Source: an uncultured Flavobacteriia bacterium
GTDB taxonomy: Bacteria > Bacteroidota > Bacteroidia > Flavobacteriales_D > Crocinitomicaceae
Reading direction: 5' to 3'
Length of the DNA stretch: 64,000 bases
Assembly (NCBI GenBank): GCA_937975705.1
Contig: CALJTX010000026.1
Coordinates: 1 to 64,000 of the forward strand
In this document: piece by piece, positions 17,717 to 26,608 of the stretch
Layout: each line of letters opens with the position of its first letter
Numbering within the stretch: position 1 is the first letter of the stretch
Notes under the pieces: generated by a model
What the model saw: the letters and a program-made list of their open reading frames with translations, nothing else
What the model was told of the DNA's origin: nothing
Database searches by the model: none
Translations under genes and position numbers: made by a program

Positions 17717-18664
17717 TTAGTTTAAAAGGCCGCGACCAACTTTTTGAATGCGTTTTTCTTCGGTGAGTTTTAAAATGGCTTTGTCAAGAATGCCATTGAT
17801 AAACACGTTGCTTTTAGGCGTGCTGTAAAATTTTGAAATCTCGATGTATTCGTTGAGGGTCACTTTTGTAGGAATACTGCTGCAAAATTGCAGTTCGGTT
17901 AAGCCCATTTTTAAAAGTAACATATCCATTTTAGCGATGCGATCGAGCTCCCAGTTGTCTGCAAGCGCGAGGATGTCTGCTTGGTGCTGTTCGTCTGACT
18001 GAATGGTTTTGTGCATGAGTGTGAGCACAAATTCTTTTTCGTCGTCGTCGGTTTTGTAAAGCGGCATGATTTCCATTGGCTGCCCCGGCTTCCAAGACTT
18101 CAAGGTTTTGAGCGCCATAGACGCACAAAGATCGAGGTCGTCTGTCCAGTAAATGGACTTCTCATCGAAAAAGTGCTGCAGTAAAGATGCATTGGCGACC
18201 TCTTGCTTGAAAATTTGCAAAGCAAAGGCCAAGTCTTCTTCTGTGCCTGTTAACCCATTGTTCATGTGCTCAAAATACAATTCAGTGTCGAGTAAATGCA
18301 GGTACATTTTCTTGAACATTTCTTGATTTTCGGCACCCAACCAATTGACCTTGCGCTGCTCGGCCAACTTGTATAAACTGGCATGCGCAGCCAATTGCTC
18401 GATGAGCTGATTGTCTACGAACTTCATGTTGGGATTGAGATCCTCGGCGGTTGGTCTCATTTTTTTCTTGAGCTCAGCCTGTCTGTTTTGGGCTGCACGC
18501 TGCAATTCCGGCAGCGCCAACAATAAGTACAGGTACATATCGTACATGCGCTCAATGGAGAGTAACAATTCTTTTTCTACTTTATGAGCATCGTTTTCAT
18601 GACCTTGAAAAAATGCATAAAGTACTTGCAATACTTTGATTCGGAGATGTCTTCTGTTGAGCAT
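17717..18664 (-). CDS. nusB: Transcription antitermination factor NusB (Bacteroidota long form)
   Basis: 315 aa from the ATG at 18664, chosen because it gives the canonical start MLNRRHLRIKVLQVLYAF and lies 1 nt after the leucine dehydrogenase stop; the longer reading frame into that gene is not needed. The N-terminal half is the Bacteroidota-specific extension and the NusB RNA-binding domain is C-terminal (about residues 190-305), with LTLMHKTI, DWEL-like NWELDRIAKMDMLLLKMGLTEL and IPTKVTLNEYIEISKFYSTPKSNVFINGILD. Functions in rRNA antitermination with NusE/S10. Confidence 0.95.
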   Translation of the reverse strand: MLNRRHLRIKVLQVLYAFFQGHENDAHKVEKELLLSIERMYDMYLYLLLALPELQRAAQNRQAELKKKMRPTAEDLNPNMKFVDNQLIEQLAAHASLYKLAEQRKVNWLGAENQEMFKKMYLHLLDTELYFEHMNNGLTGTEEDLAFALQIFKQEVANASLLQHFFDEKSIYWTDDLDLCASMALKTLKSWKPGQPMEIMPLYKTDDDEKEFVLTLMHKTIQSDEQHQADILALADNWELDRIAKMDMLLLKMGLTELQFCSSIPTKVTLNEYIEISKFYSTPKSNVFINGILDKAILKLTEEKRIQKVGRGLLN

Positions 18665-18665
18665 A

Positions 18666-19757
18666 TTAAATATTGAGGCTTCCTTTGGTTTGAATACGCT
18701 CTTCAGCCATTTGGTTAGCGACTTGATAACTTGGTATACCTTCTTGTTGAGAACGCAATAAAATGCGGTCAATGGTAGTATAGATTTCTTCAGCTTTTTG
18801 CTTCGCCCACTCCAAAGAAAGTCCTTCAACTTCTGAGAAGCAGTTGATGACACCACCTGCATTTAAGGCAAAATCTGGAGCGTAAATAATTCCTTTTTCC
18901 ATCAGGATATGACCGTGCTTGCTTTCTTCTTTGAGTTGGTTGTTGGCGGCTCCGGCAATTACGCTGCAGTTGAGGCGCGCTAGCGTGTCGTCGTTTACAG
19001 TGGCTCCAAGTGCACAAGGTGCGTAGATATCCATGTCTACGTCGTAGATTTTGTCTGCAGCCACAACCGCTACACCATGCTTGGCGCTCAAGGCTTGAAG
19101 TGCTGCTTCGTTGATGTCGGTGATGGTGACGATTGCGCCTTCAGCTACTAAATGATCGACTAAATAAGCCCCCACGTGGCCAATTCCTTGAACGGCTACT
19201 TTTTTACCAGCGAGTGAATCAGAACCAAACTGATGTTTGGCCGCTGCTTTCATACCCATGTATACGCCAAAAGCGGTAACTGGTGATGGATCGCCACTTT
19301 TACCTGGCAAACCAACAACATGCTTGGTTTCTTTACTTACGTGCACCATGTCTTCTGGAGAAATACCTACGTCTTCGGCGGTAATGTAAGAACCCGCTAA
19401 CGTGTTGACGAATTGTCCGAAGCGTCTAAAAAGCGCCTCTGATTTCATCGATTTGGCATCGCCGATAATAACGGCCTTTCCACCACCTAAATTGAGCTGT
19501 GAAATTGCATTTTTGTAGGTCATGCCGCGAGACAAACGCAAGACGTCGGTAAGTGCTTCTTGTTCGTTTTGGTACATCCACATGCGGGTTCCGCCGAGCG
19601 CTGGCCCAAGAACGGTGTTGTGCACCGCAATAATGGCTTTTAGACCTGTTGCTTTGTCGTTACAAAATAGGATGTGTTCATGCCCCATGGCGTGCATAGG
19701 CTGAAGAATGGGATTCAAAGATGAATCTACCAATGGAGAGACTGTCAAATCAGACAT
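18666..19757 (-). CDS. ldh: Leucine dehydrogenase (Glu/Leu/Phe/Val dehydrogenase family)
   Basis: NAD-dependent oxidative deamination of branched-chain amino acids. 363 aa, the usual length of leucine/valine dehydrogenases. ELFV N-terminal domain with GPALGGTRMW and catalytic Lys region NLGGGKAVIIGD, catalytic-site TAEDVG, then a Rossmann domain with VAVQGIGHVGAYL. First gene of the run ahead of nusB. A TACTTTTG element lies about 65 nt upstream in the divergent intergenic region shared with the ABC transporter. Leucine versus valine or phenylalanine preference is inferred from length and motif match. Confidence 0.9.
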   Translation of the reverse strand: MSDLTVSPLVDSSLNPILQPMHAMGHEHILFCNDKATGLKAIIAVHNTVLGPALGGTRMWMYQNEQEALTDVLRLSRGMTYKNAISQLNLGGGKAVIIGDAKSMKSEALFRRFGQFVNTLAGSYITAEDVGISPEDMVHVSKETKHVVGLPGKSGDPSPVTAFGVYMGMKAAAKHQFGSDSLAGKKVAVQGIGHVGAYLVDHLVAEGAIVTITDINEAALQALSAKHGVAVVAADKIYDVDMDIYAPCALGATVNDDTLARLNCSVIAGAANNQLKEESKHGHILMEKGIIYAPDFALNAGGVINCFSEVEGLSLEWAKQKAEEIYTTIDRILLRSQQEGIPSYQVANQMAEERIQTKGSLNI

Positions 19758-19822
19758 GTTTTTGAAATGAGTTCGTTCACTAATTCTTATTTGGCTTAAC
19801 TTTACAAGCTCAAATAACTTGG

Positions 19823-19830
19823 CAAAAGTA
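19823..19830 (-). promoter_or_regulatory. Possible -7 element for leucine dehydrogenase operon
   Basis: TACTTTTG on the minus strand, exact TAnnTTTG match, about 65 nt before the leucine dehydrogenase ATG; any -33 would lie next to the divergent ABC-transporter start. Confidence 0.35.
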
Positions 19831-19840
19831 GAAAAAAACC

Positions 19841-21607
19841 ATGAAGTCCCTCCGATACATTAACAAATACTTTATAAAGTACAAATGGCGTTTTTTACTC
19901 GGGATACTATTTACCGTGGTAAGCAATTACTTTGGCGTTCAAATGCCCGCCTTTTTCAGCGACTCTATTGACCAATTCCAAAGTCAGCTAGCCAGCAAAG
20001 AACCAACGAATTACCTGTGGCTAGCCCTAGAACTCGGCGCCATTTACATGGGCTTTTCCTTGCTCAAAGGTTTCTTCTTGTTTTTGATGAGACAAACCAT
20101 TATTGTGATGTCGCGCTACATCGAATTTGACCTGAAGAAAGAAATTTACGATCAATACCAAGCCCTAGACCAAAGTTTTTACAAGCGCAATGCTACTGGT
20201 GACCTCATGAACCGCATTTCCGAAGATGTCGGTTTGGTGCGTATGTATGCAGGGCCCGGCATGATGTACACCATCAATTTGGTGGTGAGCTTCATTTTGA
20301 TTGTCGGTAAAATGATTACGATATCACCGAGCCTTACCGTTTATGTCTTGTTGCCCTTGCCCATCATGAGCATACTCATTTATAAAGTTTCATCCACCAT
20401 GAATAAGATGAGCTTGGAGGTTCAAAAGGAACAATCTTTTTTGAGCACCCTAGCCCAAGAGTCTTTTGCCGGCATCCGCATCATTAAGGCCTACCAACGC
20501 GAAGAACAAACTACAGAAAAGGTAAGTGCGTCAGCCGAACGCTATAAAAAGCAAAGTATGCGCTTGGTGTTGGTCAATGCGTTTTTCAGCCCTACTATCA
20601 TCTTTTTGATTGGACTCAGTTCCATGATCGCTATTTATTATGGCGGCTTACTTACATTTGAAAAGAAAATGACTGTCGGCGGTATTGTCGCTTTTATCAT
20701 GTACGTCACCAACCTCACTTGGCCTTTTGCCAGCTTAGGTTGGATATCCTCAATTATTCAGCGTGCAGCTGCTTCCCAGCAGCGGCTCAACGAATTTTTA
20801 CTGCGCAAACCCAAGATCAAAAACGACAGCAATTTAGCTTGTCCACTAGAAACTGGCTTAGCTTTTGAACACGTTCAGTTCAGTTATCCCGATAGCGAGA
20901 CCACGGTTCTCAACAACATTTCTTTCTCCGTACAAAAAGGCGAAACACTCGCTATTATCGGGCCAACCGGTTCCGGGAAATCTACAATATGTGCCTTGCT
21001 GGCCCGCCATTTCGACCCAAGCGCCGGACAAATCAGCATTGCTGAAAAAGCCTTGCCGCATTACAGCTTAAATGCCTACCGCCATCAAATCGCACTTGTA
21101 CCCCAAGACGTTTTCCTCTTTTCAGACACTATCGCCAACAACCTCAAATTTGGCGTCGAACAACAAGACCTCAGCATAGCTAACCTTGAAGCTGCTTGTA
21201 AAAAAGCACACGTATTGCACAATATTCTTGAGTTTCAAGATGGTTTTGAAACTGTTCTCGGCGAAAGAGGCGTAAATTTAAGTGGTGGTCAAAAACAACG
21301 CATCTCTATTGCACGCGCACTGCTGCGCAATCCCCAACTGTTAATTTTAGACGATTGCCTCAGCGCTGTAGATACCGAAACCGAAGAAATCATCCTCGAA
21401 GAGCTGCAAAAAGATGCCCAAAATAGAGCCACTATTATTGTATCGCACCGCATTTCTTCCATTCGAAATGCCACAAAAATTATTGTGTTAGAAGAAGGAA
21501 GTGTGATAGAAGCAGGTACCCACGAAACTTTATTAGCCCAAAAAGGAGCTTATTTTGACATGTATCAATTCCAGTTGGAACAAGAGCTCAAAGCGAAAAA
21601 CGACTGA
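19841..21607 (+). CDS. ABC exporter, fused permease and ATPase (MsbA/MdlB-like)
   Basis: 588-aa half transporter working as a dimer in the inner membrane. Type I exporter transmembrane domain with six helices (about residues 15-310), then a nucleotide-binding domain: Walker A IGPTGSGKST (about 375), Q-loop LVPQDVFLFSD, signature LSGGQKQR, Walker B LLILDDCLSAVD, and H-loop IIVSHR. Note the Asp (LDDC) at the usual catalytic Glu position after Walker B, as in degenerate sites of heterodimeric exporters, so it may need a partner encoded elsewhere. Substrate (lipid or drug) unknown. Confidence 0.9.
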   Translation: MKSLRYINKYFIKYKWRFLLGILFTVVSNYFGVQMPAFFSDSIDQFQSQLASKEPTNYLWLALELGAIYMGFSLLKGFFLFLMRQTIIVMSRYIEFDLKKEIYDQYQALDQSFYKRNATGDLMNRISEDVGLVRMYAGPGMMYTINLVVSFILIVGKMITISPSLTVYVLLPLPIMSILIYKVSSTMNKMSLEVQKEQSFLSTLAQESFAGIRIIKAYQREEQTTEKVSASAERYKKQSMRLVLVNAFFSPTIIFLIGLSSMIAIYYGGLLTFEKKMTVGGIVAFIMYVTNLTWPFASLGWISSIIQRAAASQQRLNEFLLRKPKIKNDSNLACPLETGLAFEHVQFSYPDSETTVLNNISFSVQKGETLAIIGPTGSGKSTICALLARHFDPSAGQISIAEKALPHYSLNAYRHQIALVPQDVFLFSDTIANNLKFGVEQQDLSIANLEAACKKAHVLHNILEFQDGFETVLGERGVNLSGGQKQRISIARALLRNPQLLILDDCLSAVDTETEEIILEELQKDAQNRATIIVSHRISSIRNATKIIVLEEGSVIEAGTHETLLAQKGAYFDMYQFQLEQELKAKND

Positions 21608-21652
21608 TAATCAACAGTTATCAACTACACTTTGTTTGTCTTTTTTTGAAAC

Positions 21653-21680
21653 CCGAATGCAATCGATTGCGTACATTCGG
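21653..21680. promoter_or_regulatory. Inverted repeat enclosing a LacI-operator-like palindrome
   Basis: Arms CCGAATG (21653-21659) and CATTCGG (21674-21680). Within it is the perfect 12-bp palindrome GCAATCGATTGC at 21659-21670, centred on CG and differing by one base from the triple operator at 35557-35592. It lies about 35 nt before the outer-membrane barrel gene. It could be an operator or a leader hairpin; no T run follows, so it is not a standard terminator. Confidence 0.45.
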
Positions 21681-21704
21681 CTAAACCAATTAAAACAAAC
21701 AACT

Positions 21705-22409
21705 ATGAAAAAATTAATGATTTTTGTAGGAGCATTAACATTGACTGGGTCATTGTTCGCTCAAAAACCTGCTAGTGATGACGCGCGTTATTCATTGGAA
21801 GGCTTAGCTAACCTCAACACCACTGACGGGATGAGTTTTGCAGCACCAACTATTCGCTTGCGTTATTTTGCTACGGACAATATCGCAGGTCGTGTACAAT
21901 TCGGCTTTGGCGGCGACGGTTCTTCTGTTGTCAATACACCAAGTACTGAATCTTACACGTATTACGCCAATCCAGACGGAACAGGTGCAACAGGTACAGT
22001 TGATATCGCGCGTAGCCAATGGAATTTAGGTTTAGGTGCTGAATACCACTTAACAGGCACAGACCGCATGTCTCCTTATTTTTCTGCAGGCATCAGCTTC
22101 GGAAAAGGTTCTTACACAGAAACTTGGAAAAACTCTGACGGCACGGCCTACAGCGCTGTCATAACCGACGCTAAAATTGAAGGCGGTTACGGAACTTTCG
22201 GCTGGGGTATCGGTGCTGGTTTTGACTATTATGTAGCAGACAACCTTTACCTAGGTCTTGAAATGAACCTGACAAGTACTTCTGTAAACAACGAAGCAAC
22301 AACTGTTACAGTCATGGGTAACCCTGCAGGTTTTGAACCAGAAAACAAAATGACTTACACCAATATCGGTGCAGCTCATGGTTCAGTACGTATCGGTTGG
22401 AGATTCTAA
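21705..22409 (+). CDS. Outer-membrane beta-barrel protein
   Basis: 234 aa from the ATG at 21705, preferred because it yields a standard signal peptide (MKKLMIFVGALTLTGSLFAQ); the frame is open further upstream into the ABC transporter but that stretch has no protein-like character. The mature part has alternating amphipathic strands rich in Gly and aromatic residues, ending in GSVRIGWRF with the C-terminal Phe typical of barrel proteins, as in the OmpA/OprF-like porin-family proteins of Bacteroidota. Followed by a strong UUCG terminator and preceded by an unusual inverted repeat. Function (pore or structural) unknown. Confidence 0.85.
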   Translation: MKKLMIFVGALTLTGSLFAQKPASDDARYSLEGLANLNTTDGMSFAAPTIRLRYFATDNIAGRVQFGFGGDGSSVVNTPSTESYTYYANPDGTGATGTVDIARSQWNLGLGAEYHLTGTDRMSPYFSAGISFGKGSYTETWKNSDGTAYSAVITDAKIEGGYGTFGWGIGAGFDYYVADNLYLGLEMNLTSTSVNNEATTVTVMGNPAGFEPENKMTYTNIGAAHGSVRIGWRF

Positions 22410-22431
22410 TTTGACTTTACAACATGATTTT

Positions 22432-22457
22432 GAAAGGGGGCTTCGGCCCCCTTTTTT
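22432..22457 (+). terminator. Intrinsic terminator with UUCG tetraloop
   Basis: GGGGGC-TTCG-GCCCCC followed by six T; six perfect base pairs closed by the very stable C(UUCG)G loop, 26 bp after the barrel-protein stop. Confidence 0.95.
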
Positions 22458-22458
22458 A

Positions 22459-22485
22459 TTGTTCTTTTGAAAAATCGTAAATTTG
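22459..22485 (+). promoter_or_regulatory. Putative comB promoter, leaderless
   Basis: TTG at 22459-22461, 16-nt spacer, TAAATTTG at 22478-22485, then 4 nt to the comB ATG. Both boxes match the Bacteroidota consensus, and the spacing implies a leaderless or nearly leaderless mRNA. Confidence 0.65.
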
Positions 22486-22489
22486 CAGC

Positions 22490-23218
22490 ATGGATACTAG
22501 AAAGCACGTAGAGGTTTGTTTTACACCCGGAGAATACACCTATTACAAAGATGAGTTCGAAATTGTTGTTGTTATTGACGTTTTGCGCGCCACTTCCGCC
22601 ATTTGCGCAGCTTTTGACAATGGCATTCAATCGATCATTCCCGTACCTACAGTAGAAGAAGCCTGGGCCTATAAGCAAAAAGGATTTTTAGCAGGTGCAG
22701 AGCGCAAAGGTCAGATTGTAGAGGGTTTTGATTTCGGCAACTCACCCTTTTCTTATATGCGTGAAGATTTCAAAGGAAAAGACGTTGTGCTCACCACTAC
22801 CAACGGCACCAAATCCTTAGATGTTGCCAAAGATGCCGAAATTGTGGTGGTTGGTTCTTTCTTAAACTTAGATTTTCTTTGCAAGTGGCTTGAAAAACAA
22901 GATAAAAATGTGCTCTGCTTGTGTTCAGGCTGGCAAGACAAATTCAACCTTGAAGACACCATCTGTGCAGGAGCAATTTGTCAGTATTTAATCGGAACGG
23001 GCAACTACATTTCCGACGAAGACTCCTCTATTGCTGCCAAGTATTTATACCTTTCGGCCAAGGACAATTTTCTTGGTTACCTCAAATCGAGTTCACATCG
23101 CCGCAGGCTCAAAAACCTGAATCTCAATGAAGATATCAAGTATTGTCTGACTCCAAATCAAACGGAGGTCATTCCAATACTTAAAGATGGTAAACTTATC
23201 AAACTACAAGAAGCTTAA
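22490..23218 (+). CDS. comB: 2-phosphosulfolactate phosphatase family protein
   Basis: 242 aa member of the ComB family, magnesium-dependent acid phosphatases known from coenzyme M synthesis in archaea but widespread in bacteria that do not make that cofactor. Visible family segments: VVVIDVLRATSAICAAF near residues 25-41, FDFGNSPFSY, VVLTTTNGTK and CSGWQDKFNLEDTICAGAI. The ATG follows a TAAATTTG element by 4 nt, and the end overlaps the next gene by 32 bp. The physiological substrate in this organism is unclear; sulfolactate metabolism is only a possibility. Confidence 0.9.
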   Translation: MDTRKHVEVCFTPGEYTYYKDEFEIVVVIDVLRATSAICAAFDNGIQSIIPVPTVEEAWAYKQKGFLAGAERKGQIVEGFDFGNSPFSYMREDFKGKDVVLTTTNGTKSLDVAKDAEIVVVGSFLNLDFLCKWLEKQDKNVLCLCSGWQDKFNLEDTICAGAICQYLIGTGNYISDEDSSIAAKYLYLSAKDNFLGYLKSSSHRRRLKNLNLNEDIKYCLTPNQTEVIPILKDGKLIKLQEA

Positions 23219-24194
23219 ACGCTTTGCAGCCCTCTTTCTGATCGGGCTACTCTTTACACGCAGTCAGACCAAACAAAATACCCAGTGGGGTTTTGCAGGA
23301 CACGAGCGCATCAATGAATTTGCAGTCTATCTCTTGGCGCCAGAATTGCAGGCTGTTTTTATCCAGCACCTGCCCTACCTCATTAGTCAAGCTGTTGCGC
23401 CGGACCAACGCCGCTATGCAGTTGAAGCCGAAGCTGCGCGCCACTACATCGACCTAGATCATTACTATTCAAAAAGTCAAGACCCCTTTTGGAATCTCCC
23501 TCAAAATTGGCAAGAGGCCATTGATTGCCATTCCGAAGACACCCTGCAGGCTTATGGTATTGTACCTTGGCATGTGGTGCGCATGAAATACCGCTTGCAA
23601 AAAGCTTTCGAAACACAAGACCTGACACGCATTCTGAAATACGCTGCAGAAATTGGGCATTACATTGCCGATGCACATGTACCGCTGCACACCACAGAAA
23701 ACTACAATGGGCAGCTCACCAATCAATATGGCATTCACGGCCTCTGGGAGAGCCGCTTGATTGAACTACAGGCCGCACACTACAACTATTGGATAGGCAA
23801 AGCTCATTACCTACCCTCAGTTCAAAAAGAAATCTGGGCAGCGGTGCGCGCTTCTCATGCCGCACTAGACTCGGTTCTAATCTTTGAAAGGCAGGTAAGC
23901 GCGCAAATTGGTAGTGCCGAAAAATACAGCTACGAACAACGCGGGAGCGTCCTGACTAAAGTCTATTCAAGAAAATTTTGTGCTGCTTACCACAAAAGCC
24001 TCAATGGCATGGTAGAACGCCGCTTGCGCGCAGCGATCTTAATGGTAAGTAGTGTGTGGTACACTGCTTGGGTAGATGCAGGGCAACCCGATTTAAGTCA
24101 GTTGAAATTGGAACATGATCCAAAAACAGAAAGCGCTTCAGAAGATTCCCTTCAAAAAACAAGTTCCCGTTGGAAACAACGGAGTTGTCATTAA
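23187..24194 (+). CDS. Zinc-dependent phospholipase C / S1-P1 nuclease-like exported protein
   Basis: 335 aa with an N-terminal hydrophobic export signal (about residues 12-26). The mature region opens with WGFAGHERIN, resembling the WGxxGH zinc-binding start of S1/P1 nucleases and bacterial zinc phospholipase C; further ligands fit RHYIDLDHY (about residue 90), EIGHYIADAHVPLHTT and the NQYGIHGLWES stretch. The all-helical trinuclear-zinc fold is therefore likely, with phospholipid or nucleic acid as substrate. The ATG lies within the end of comB (32 bp overlap). Substrate class cannot be settled from sequence. Confidence 0.82.
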   Translation: MVNLSNYKKLKRFAALFLIGLLFTRSQTKQNTQWGFAGHERINEFAVYLLAPELQAVFIQHLPYLISQAVAPDQRRYAVEAEAARHYIDLDHYYSKSQDPFWNLPQNWQEAIDCHSEDTLQAYGIVPWHVVRMKYRLQKAFETQDLTRILKYAAEIGHYIADAHVPLHTTENYNGQLTNQYGIHGLWESRLIELQAAHYNYWIGKAHYLPSVQKEIWAAVRASHAALDSVLIFERQVSAQIGSAEKYSYEQRGSVLTKVYSRKFCAAYHKSLNGMVERRLRAAILMVSSVWYTAWVDAGQPDLSQLKLEHDPKTESASEDSLQKTSSRWKQRSCH

Positions 24195-24204
24195 GTGGTT
24201 CAGG

Positions 24205-24849
24205 CTAATGTTGCCCAACAATAATAGCCTGACCTGGCGTGTTGTTGAAGGCCATTTCCACTACCTTAAAGCCTATTTCATCAGGCTCTATAAGCATCCA
24301 GCCGTACTTCCACCCTGCTGTATTTGAACTGCGCACCCTAAAACCGATATGCAGCGGGTTATCCAAATCAGGCATTTGTGCAAGAAAATTGTTTTGTGGA
24401 TGAAAATTTTTCAACTGACCACTTGCAGACCATGTAAATCCGACTTGCTGAAGTGTATCAACCCCGCTAACTTTTTGTAAAATTGGGAAAGGAATATCGG
24501 CTAAAATGGCAAATTCGATGGCTCTTGACTGTGAGGTGTCGGTAGCTTCAAAGGACCAATATTGGGTATAAGATTCACAAGGCATTTGGCTACCAAAATA
24601 ATTATTGCGCAAGATTAATTTTGTTTCTGCTGTGCCATTCTGATCTACATCTAAGGAATAGCTTATTTCAGCATTTTCAGGGTGAGGTACCTTACACCAC
24701 GTGTACTGACTATATTGAACAGTCTCTAAAGAATCGGTAACGTGATAATAATTACCTGGTGCATAATAGCTAATAGATACAGGTGGATTGTTGTTACATG
24801 AAGAAAGAAACAAACAAGAAATCGCTAGTAAAGAAAGAAGAGTTTTCAT
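24205..24849 (-). CDS. Hypothetical lipoprotein
   Basis: 214 aa. Lipoprotein signal peptide ending in FLSSC (Cys about 18), followed by a beta-rich domain without a family I recognise (SLDVDQNGTAETKLILRNNYFG, CESYTQYWSFEA). DxDxNG could be a calcium-binding-like turn as often seen in extracellular Bacteroidota proteins. Converges on the phospholipase-like gene with a 10-bp gap. Only export to the envelope can be inferred. Confidence 0.75.
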   Translation of the reverse strand: MKTLLSLLAISCLFLSSCNNNPPVSISYYAPGNYYHVTDSLETVQYSQYTWCKVPHPENAEISYSLDVDQNGTAETKLILRNNYFGSQMPCESYTQYWSFEATDTSQSRAIEFAILADIPFPILQKVSGVDTLQQVGFTWSASGQLKNFHPQNNFLAQMPDLDNPLHIGFRVRSSNTAGWKYGWMLIEPDEIGFKVVEMAFNNTPGQAIIVGQH

Positions 24850-24920
24850 AACGCTAAGGTGTTGATTTAGATAAAATTAACGAATAACATCTATTTCTTT
24901 ACACTATTTTATAAAAAAAA

Positions 24921-26603
24921 TTAACTCAAACTTCTATAGCGGATGCGTTTAGGTCCGGCATCGCCAAGGCGTTTTTTGCGGTTTTCTTCGTACTCCGAGT
25001 AAGATCCTTCGAACCAATATACTTGTGAATCGCCTTCAAATGCAAGGATGTGCGTACAGATGCGGTCTAAAAACCAGCGGTCGTGGGAAATCACAACCGC
25101 ACAGCCCGCAAAGTTTTCGATACCCTCTTCTAAGGCGCGAAGCGTATTGACGTCGATGTCGTTGGTTGGCTCATCGAGTAGCAGCACGTTGGCTTCGGTC
25201 TTGAGGGTCATGGCGAGGTGCAAACGGTTGCGCTCTCCTCCAGAAAGGATTCCGACCTTTTTGTTTTGATCGGAACCATTGAAATTGAACTTCGATAAGT
25301 AGGCGCGTGCGTTGATTTTATCGTTGCCCACTTCTACGTATTCTAGGCCATTAGAAACGACATCAAAAACAGTTTTGTCTGGATGAATATCCTTGTGACT
25401 TTGGTCAACGTAGCCAATTTTAACGGTTTCGCCAACGGTAAACTCACCCTGGTCTGGCGCGAGCTCGGCCATGATCATTTTGAAGATAGTAGTTTTACCA
25501 GCACCATTTGGACCGATGATACCAACGATTCCGGCTGGTGGCAATTTGAAATTGAGGTCGTCATAAAGGAGTTTGTCGCCAAAAGCCTTGCCGACATGAA
25601 GTGCGTCAATGACGTTGTTACCTAAGCGTGGGCCATTCGGAATAGGCATTTCGAGCTTGGCTTCTTTTTCACGGGCATCGGCAGACAACATTTTGTCGTA
25701 GTTCTGCAAACGCGCTTTGCTCTTGGCCTGACGCGCTTTGGGATTCATTCGTACCCACTCGAGCTCTCGGGCCAACATTTTTTGACGCTTGGATTCCGTT
25801 TTTTCTTCTTCTTGCAAACGCTTTCCTTTCTGCTCGAGCCAAGAGGTGTAATTGCCTTTCCAAGGAATACCTTCGCCTCGGTCTAGCTCGAGGATCCAGC
25901 CCGCAACGTTGTCTAGGAAGTAGCGGTCGTGGGTAACAGCAATAACGGTGCCTTTGTATTGCTGAAGATGTTGCTCAAGCCAGTCGATGGATTCGGCATC
26001 TAGGTGGTTGGTAGGTTCATCTAGAAGGAGTACATCTGGGTTTTGCAAAAGCAAACGGCAAAGCGCAACACGGCGGCGCTCACCACCGGAAAGCGTTCCA
26101 ATCAGTTGGTCGTCTGGCGGACAGCGCAGGGCATCCATGGCGCGCTCAATTTTGGTATCGAGCTCCCAGGCGTCTAGAGCGTCAATTTTGTCTTGAACTT
26201 CGCCCTGACGCGCAATAAGTTTGTCCATTTTGTCTGGGTCAGACATGATTTCTTCGTCCATGAAGGAATTGTTGATCTCTTCGTATTCGGCAAGCACATC
26301 GACTATTTCTTGTGCACCTTCAAGTACGATATCGCGAACGGTTTTATTTGGGTCGAGCTCGGGCTCTTGCGGCAAGTAACCCACAGAATAGCCCTGAGAA
26401 AACACAACCTCGCCTTGAAAGGCTTTATCTAGCCCCGCAATGATTTTCATGACGGTTGACTTACCAGATCCGTTCAGACCAATGATGCCAATTTTGGCAC
26501 CATAGAAGAAGGATAGATAAATGTTTTTAATAATTTGTTTGCCTTGAGGAGTCACTTTTGACACCCCTACCATGGAGAAAATGATCTTTTTGTCGTCTGA
26601 CAT
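24921..26603 (-). CDS. ettA: Energy-dependent translational throttle protein EttA (ABC-F)
   Basis: Soluble ABC-F ATPase that gates the ribosome E site according to ATP/ADP ratio. 560 aa, near the usual 555. Two nucleotide-binding domains: Walker A GLNGSGKST and GPNGAGKTT, signatures LSGGERRRVAL and LSGGERNRLHL, Walker B LLLDEPTNHLD and LLLDEPTNDID. Between them is the P-site tRNA interaction motif region (KGNYTSWLEQKGKRLQEEEK). No transmembrane domain. Starts 5 nt after the S41 protease stop and is probably cotranscribed with it. Confidence 0.96.
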   Translation of the reverse strand: MSDDKKIIFSMVGVSKVTPQGKQIIKNIYLSFFYGAKIGIIGLNGSGKSTVMKIIAGLDKAFQGEVVFSQGYSVGYLPQEPELDPNKTVRDIVLEGAQEIVDVLAEYEEINNSFMDEEIMSDPDKMDKLIARQGEVQDKIDALDAWELDTKIERAMDALRCPPDDQLIGTLSGGERRRVALCRLLLQNPDVLLLDEPTNHLDAESIDWLEQHLQQYKGTVIAVTHDRYFLDNVAGWILELDRGEGIPWKGNYTSWLEQKGKRLQEEEKTESKRQKMLARELEWVRMNPKARQAKSKARLQNYDKMLSADAREKEAKLEMPIPNGPRLGNNVIDALHVGKAFGDKLLYDDLNFKLPPAGIVGIIGPNGAGKTTIFKMIMAELAPDQGEFTVGETVKIGYVDQSHKDIHPDKTVFDVVSNGLEYVEVGNDKINARAYLSKFNFNGSDQNKKVGILSGGERNRLHLAMTLKTEANVLLLDEPTNDIDVNTLRALEEGIENFAGCAVVISHDRWFLDRICTHILAFEGDSQVYWFEGSYSEYEENRKKRLGDAGPKRIRYRSLS

Positions 26604-26608
26604 ATTGC

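Noticed and set aside
18665..18862. Longer NusB start reading into the leucine dehydrogenase gene
   Set aside because: Would overlap about 200 bp of a conserved gene; the ATG at 18664 gives the canonical NusB N-terminus and 1-nt spacing.
22753..22962. Open frame opposite comB
   Set aside because: No protein-like pattern; fully inside a conserved gene.
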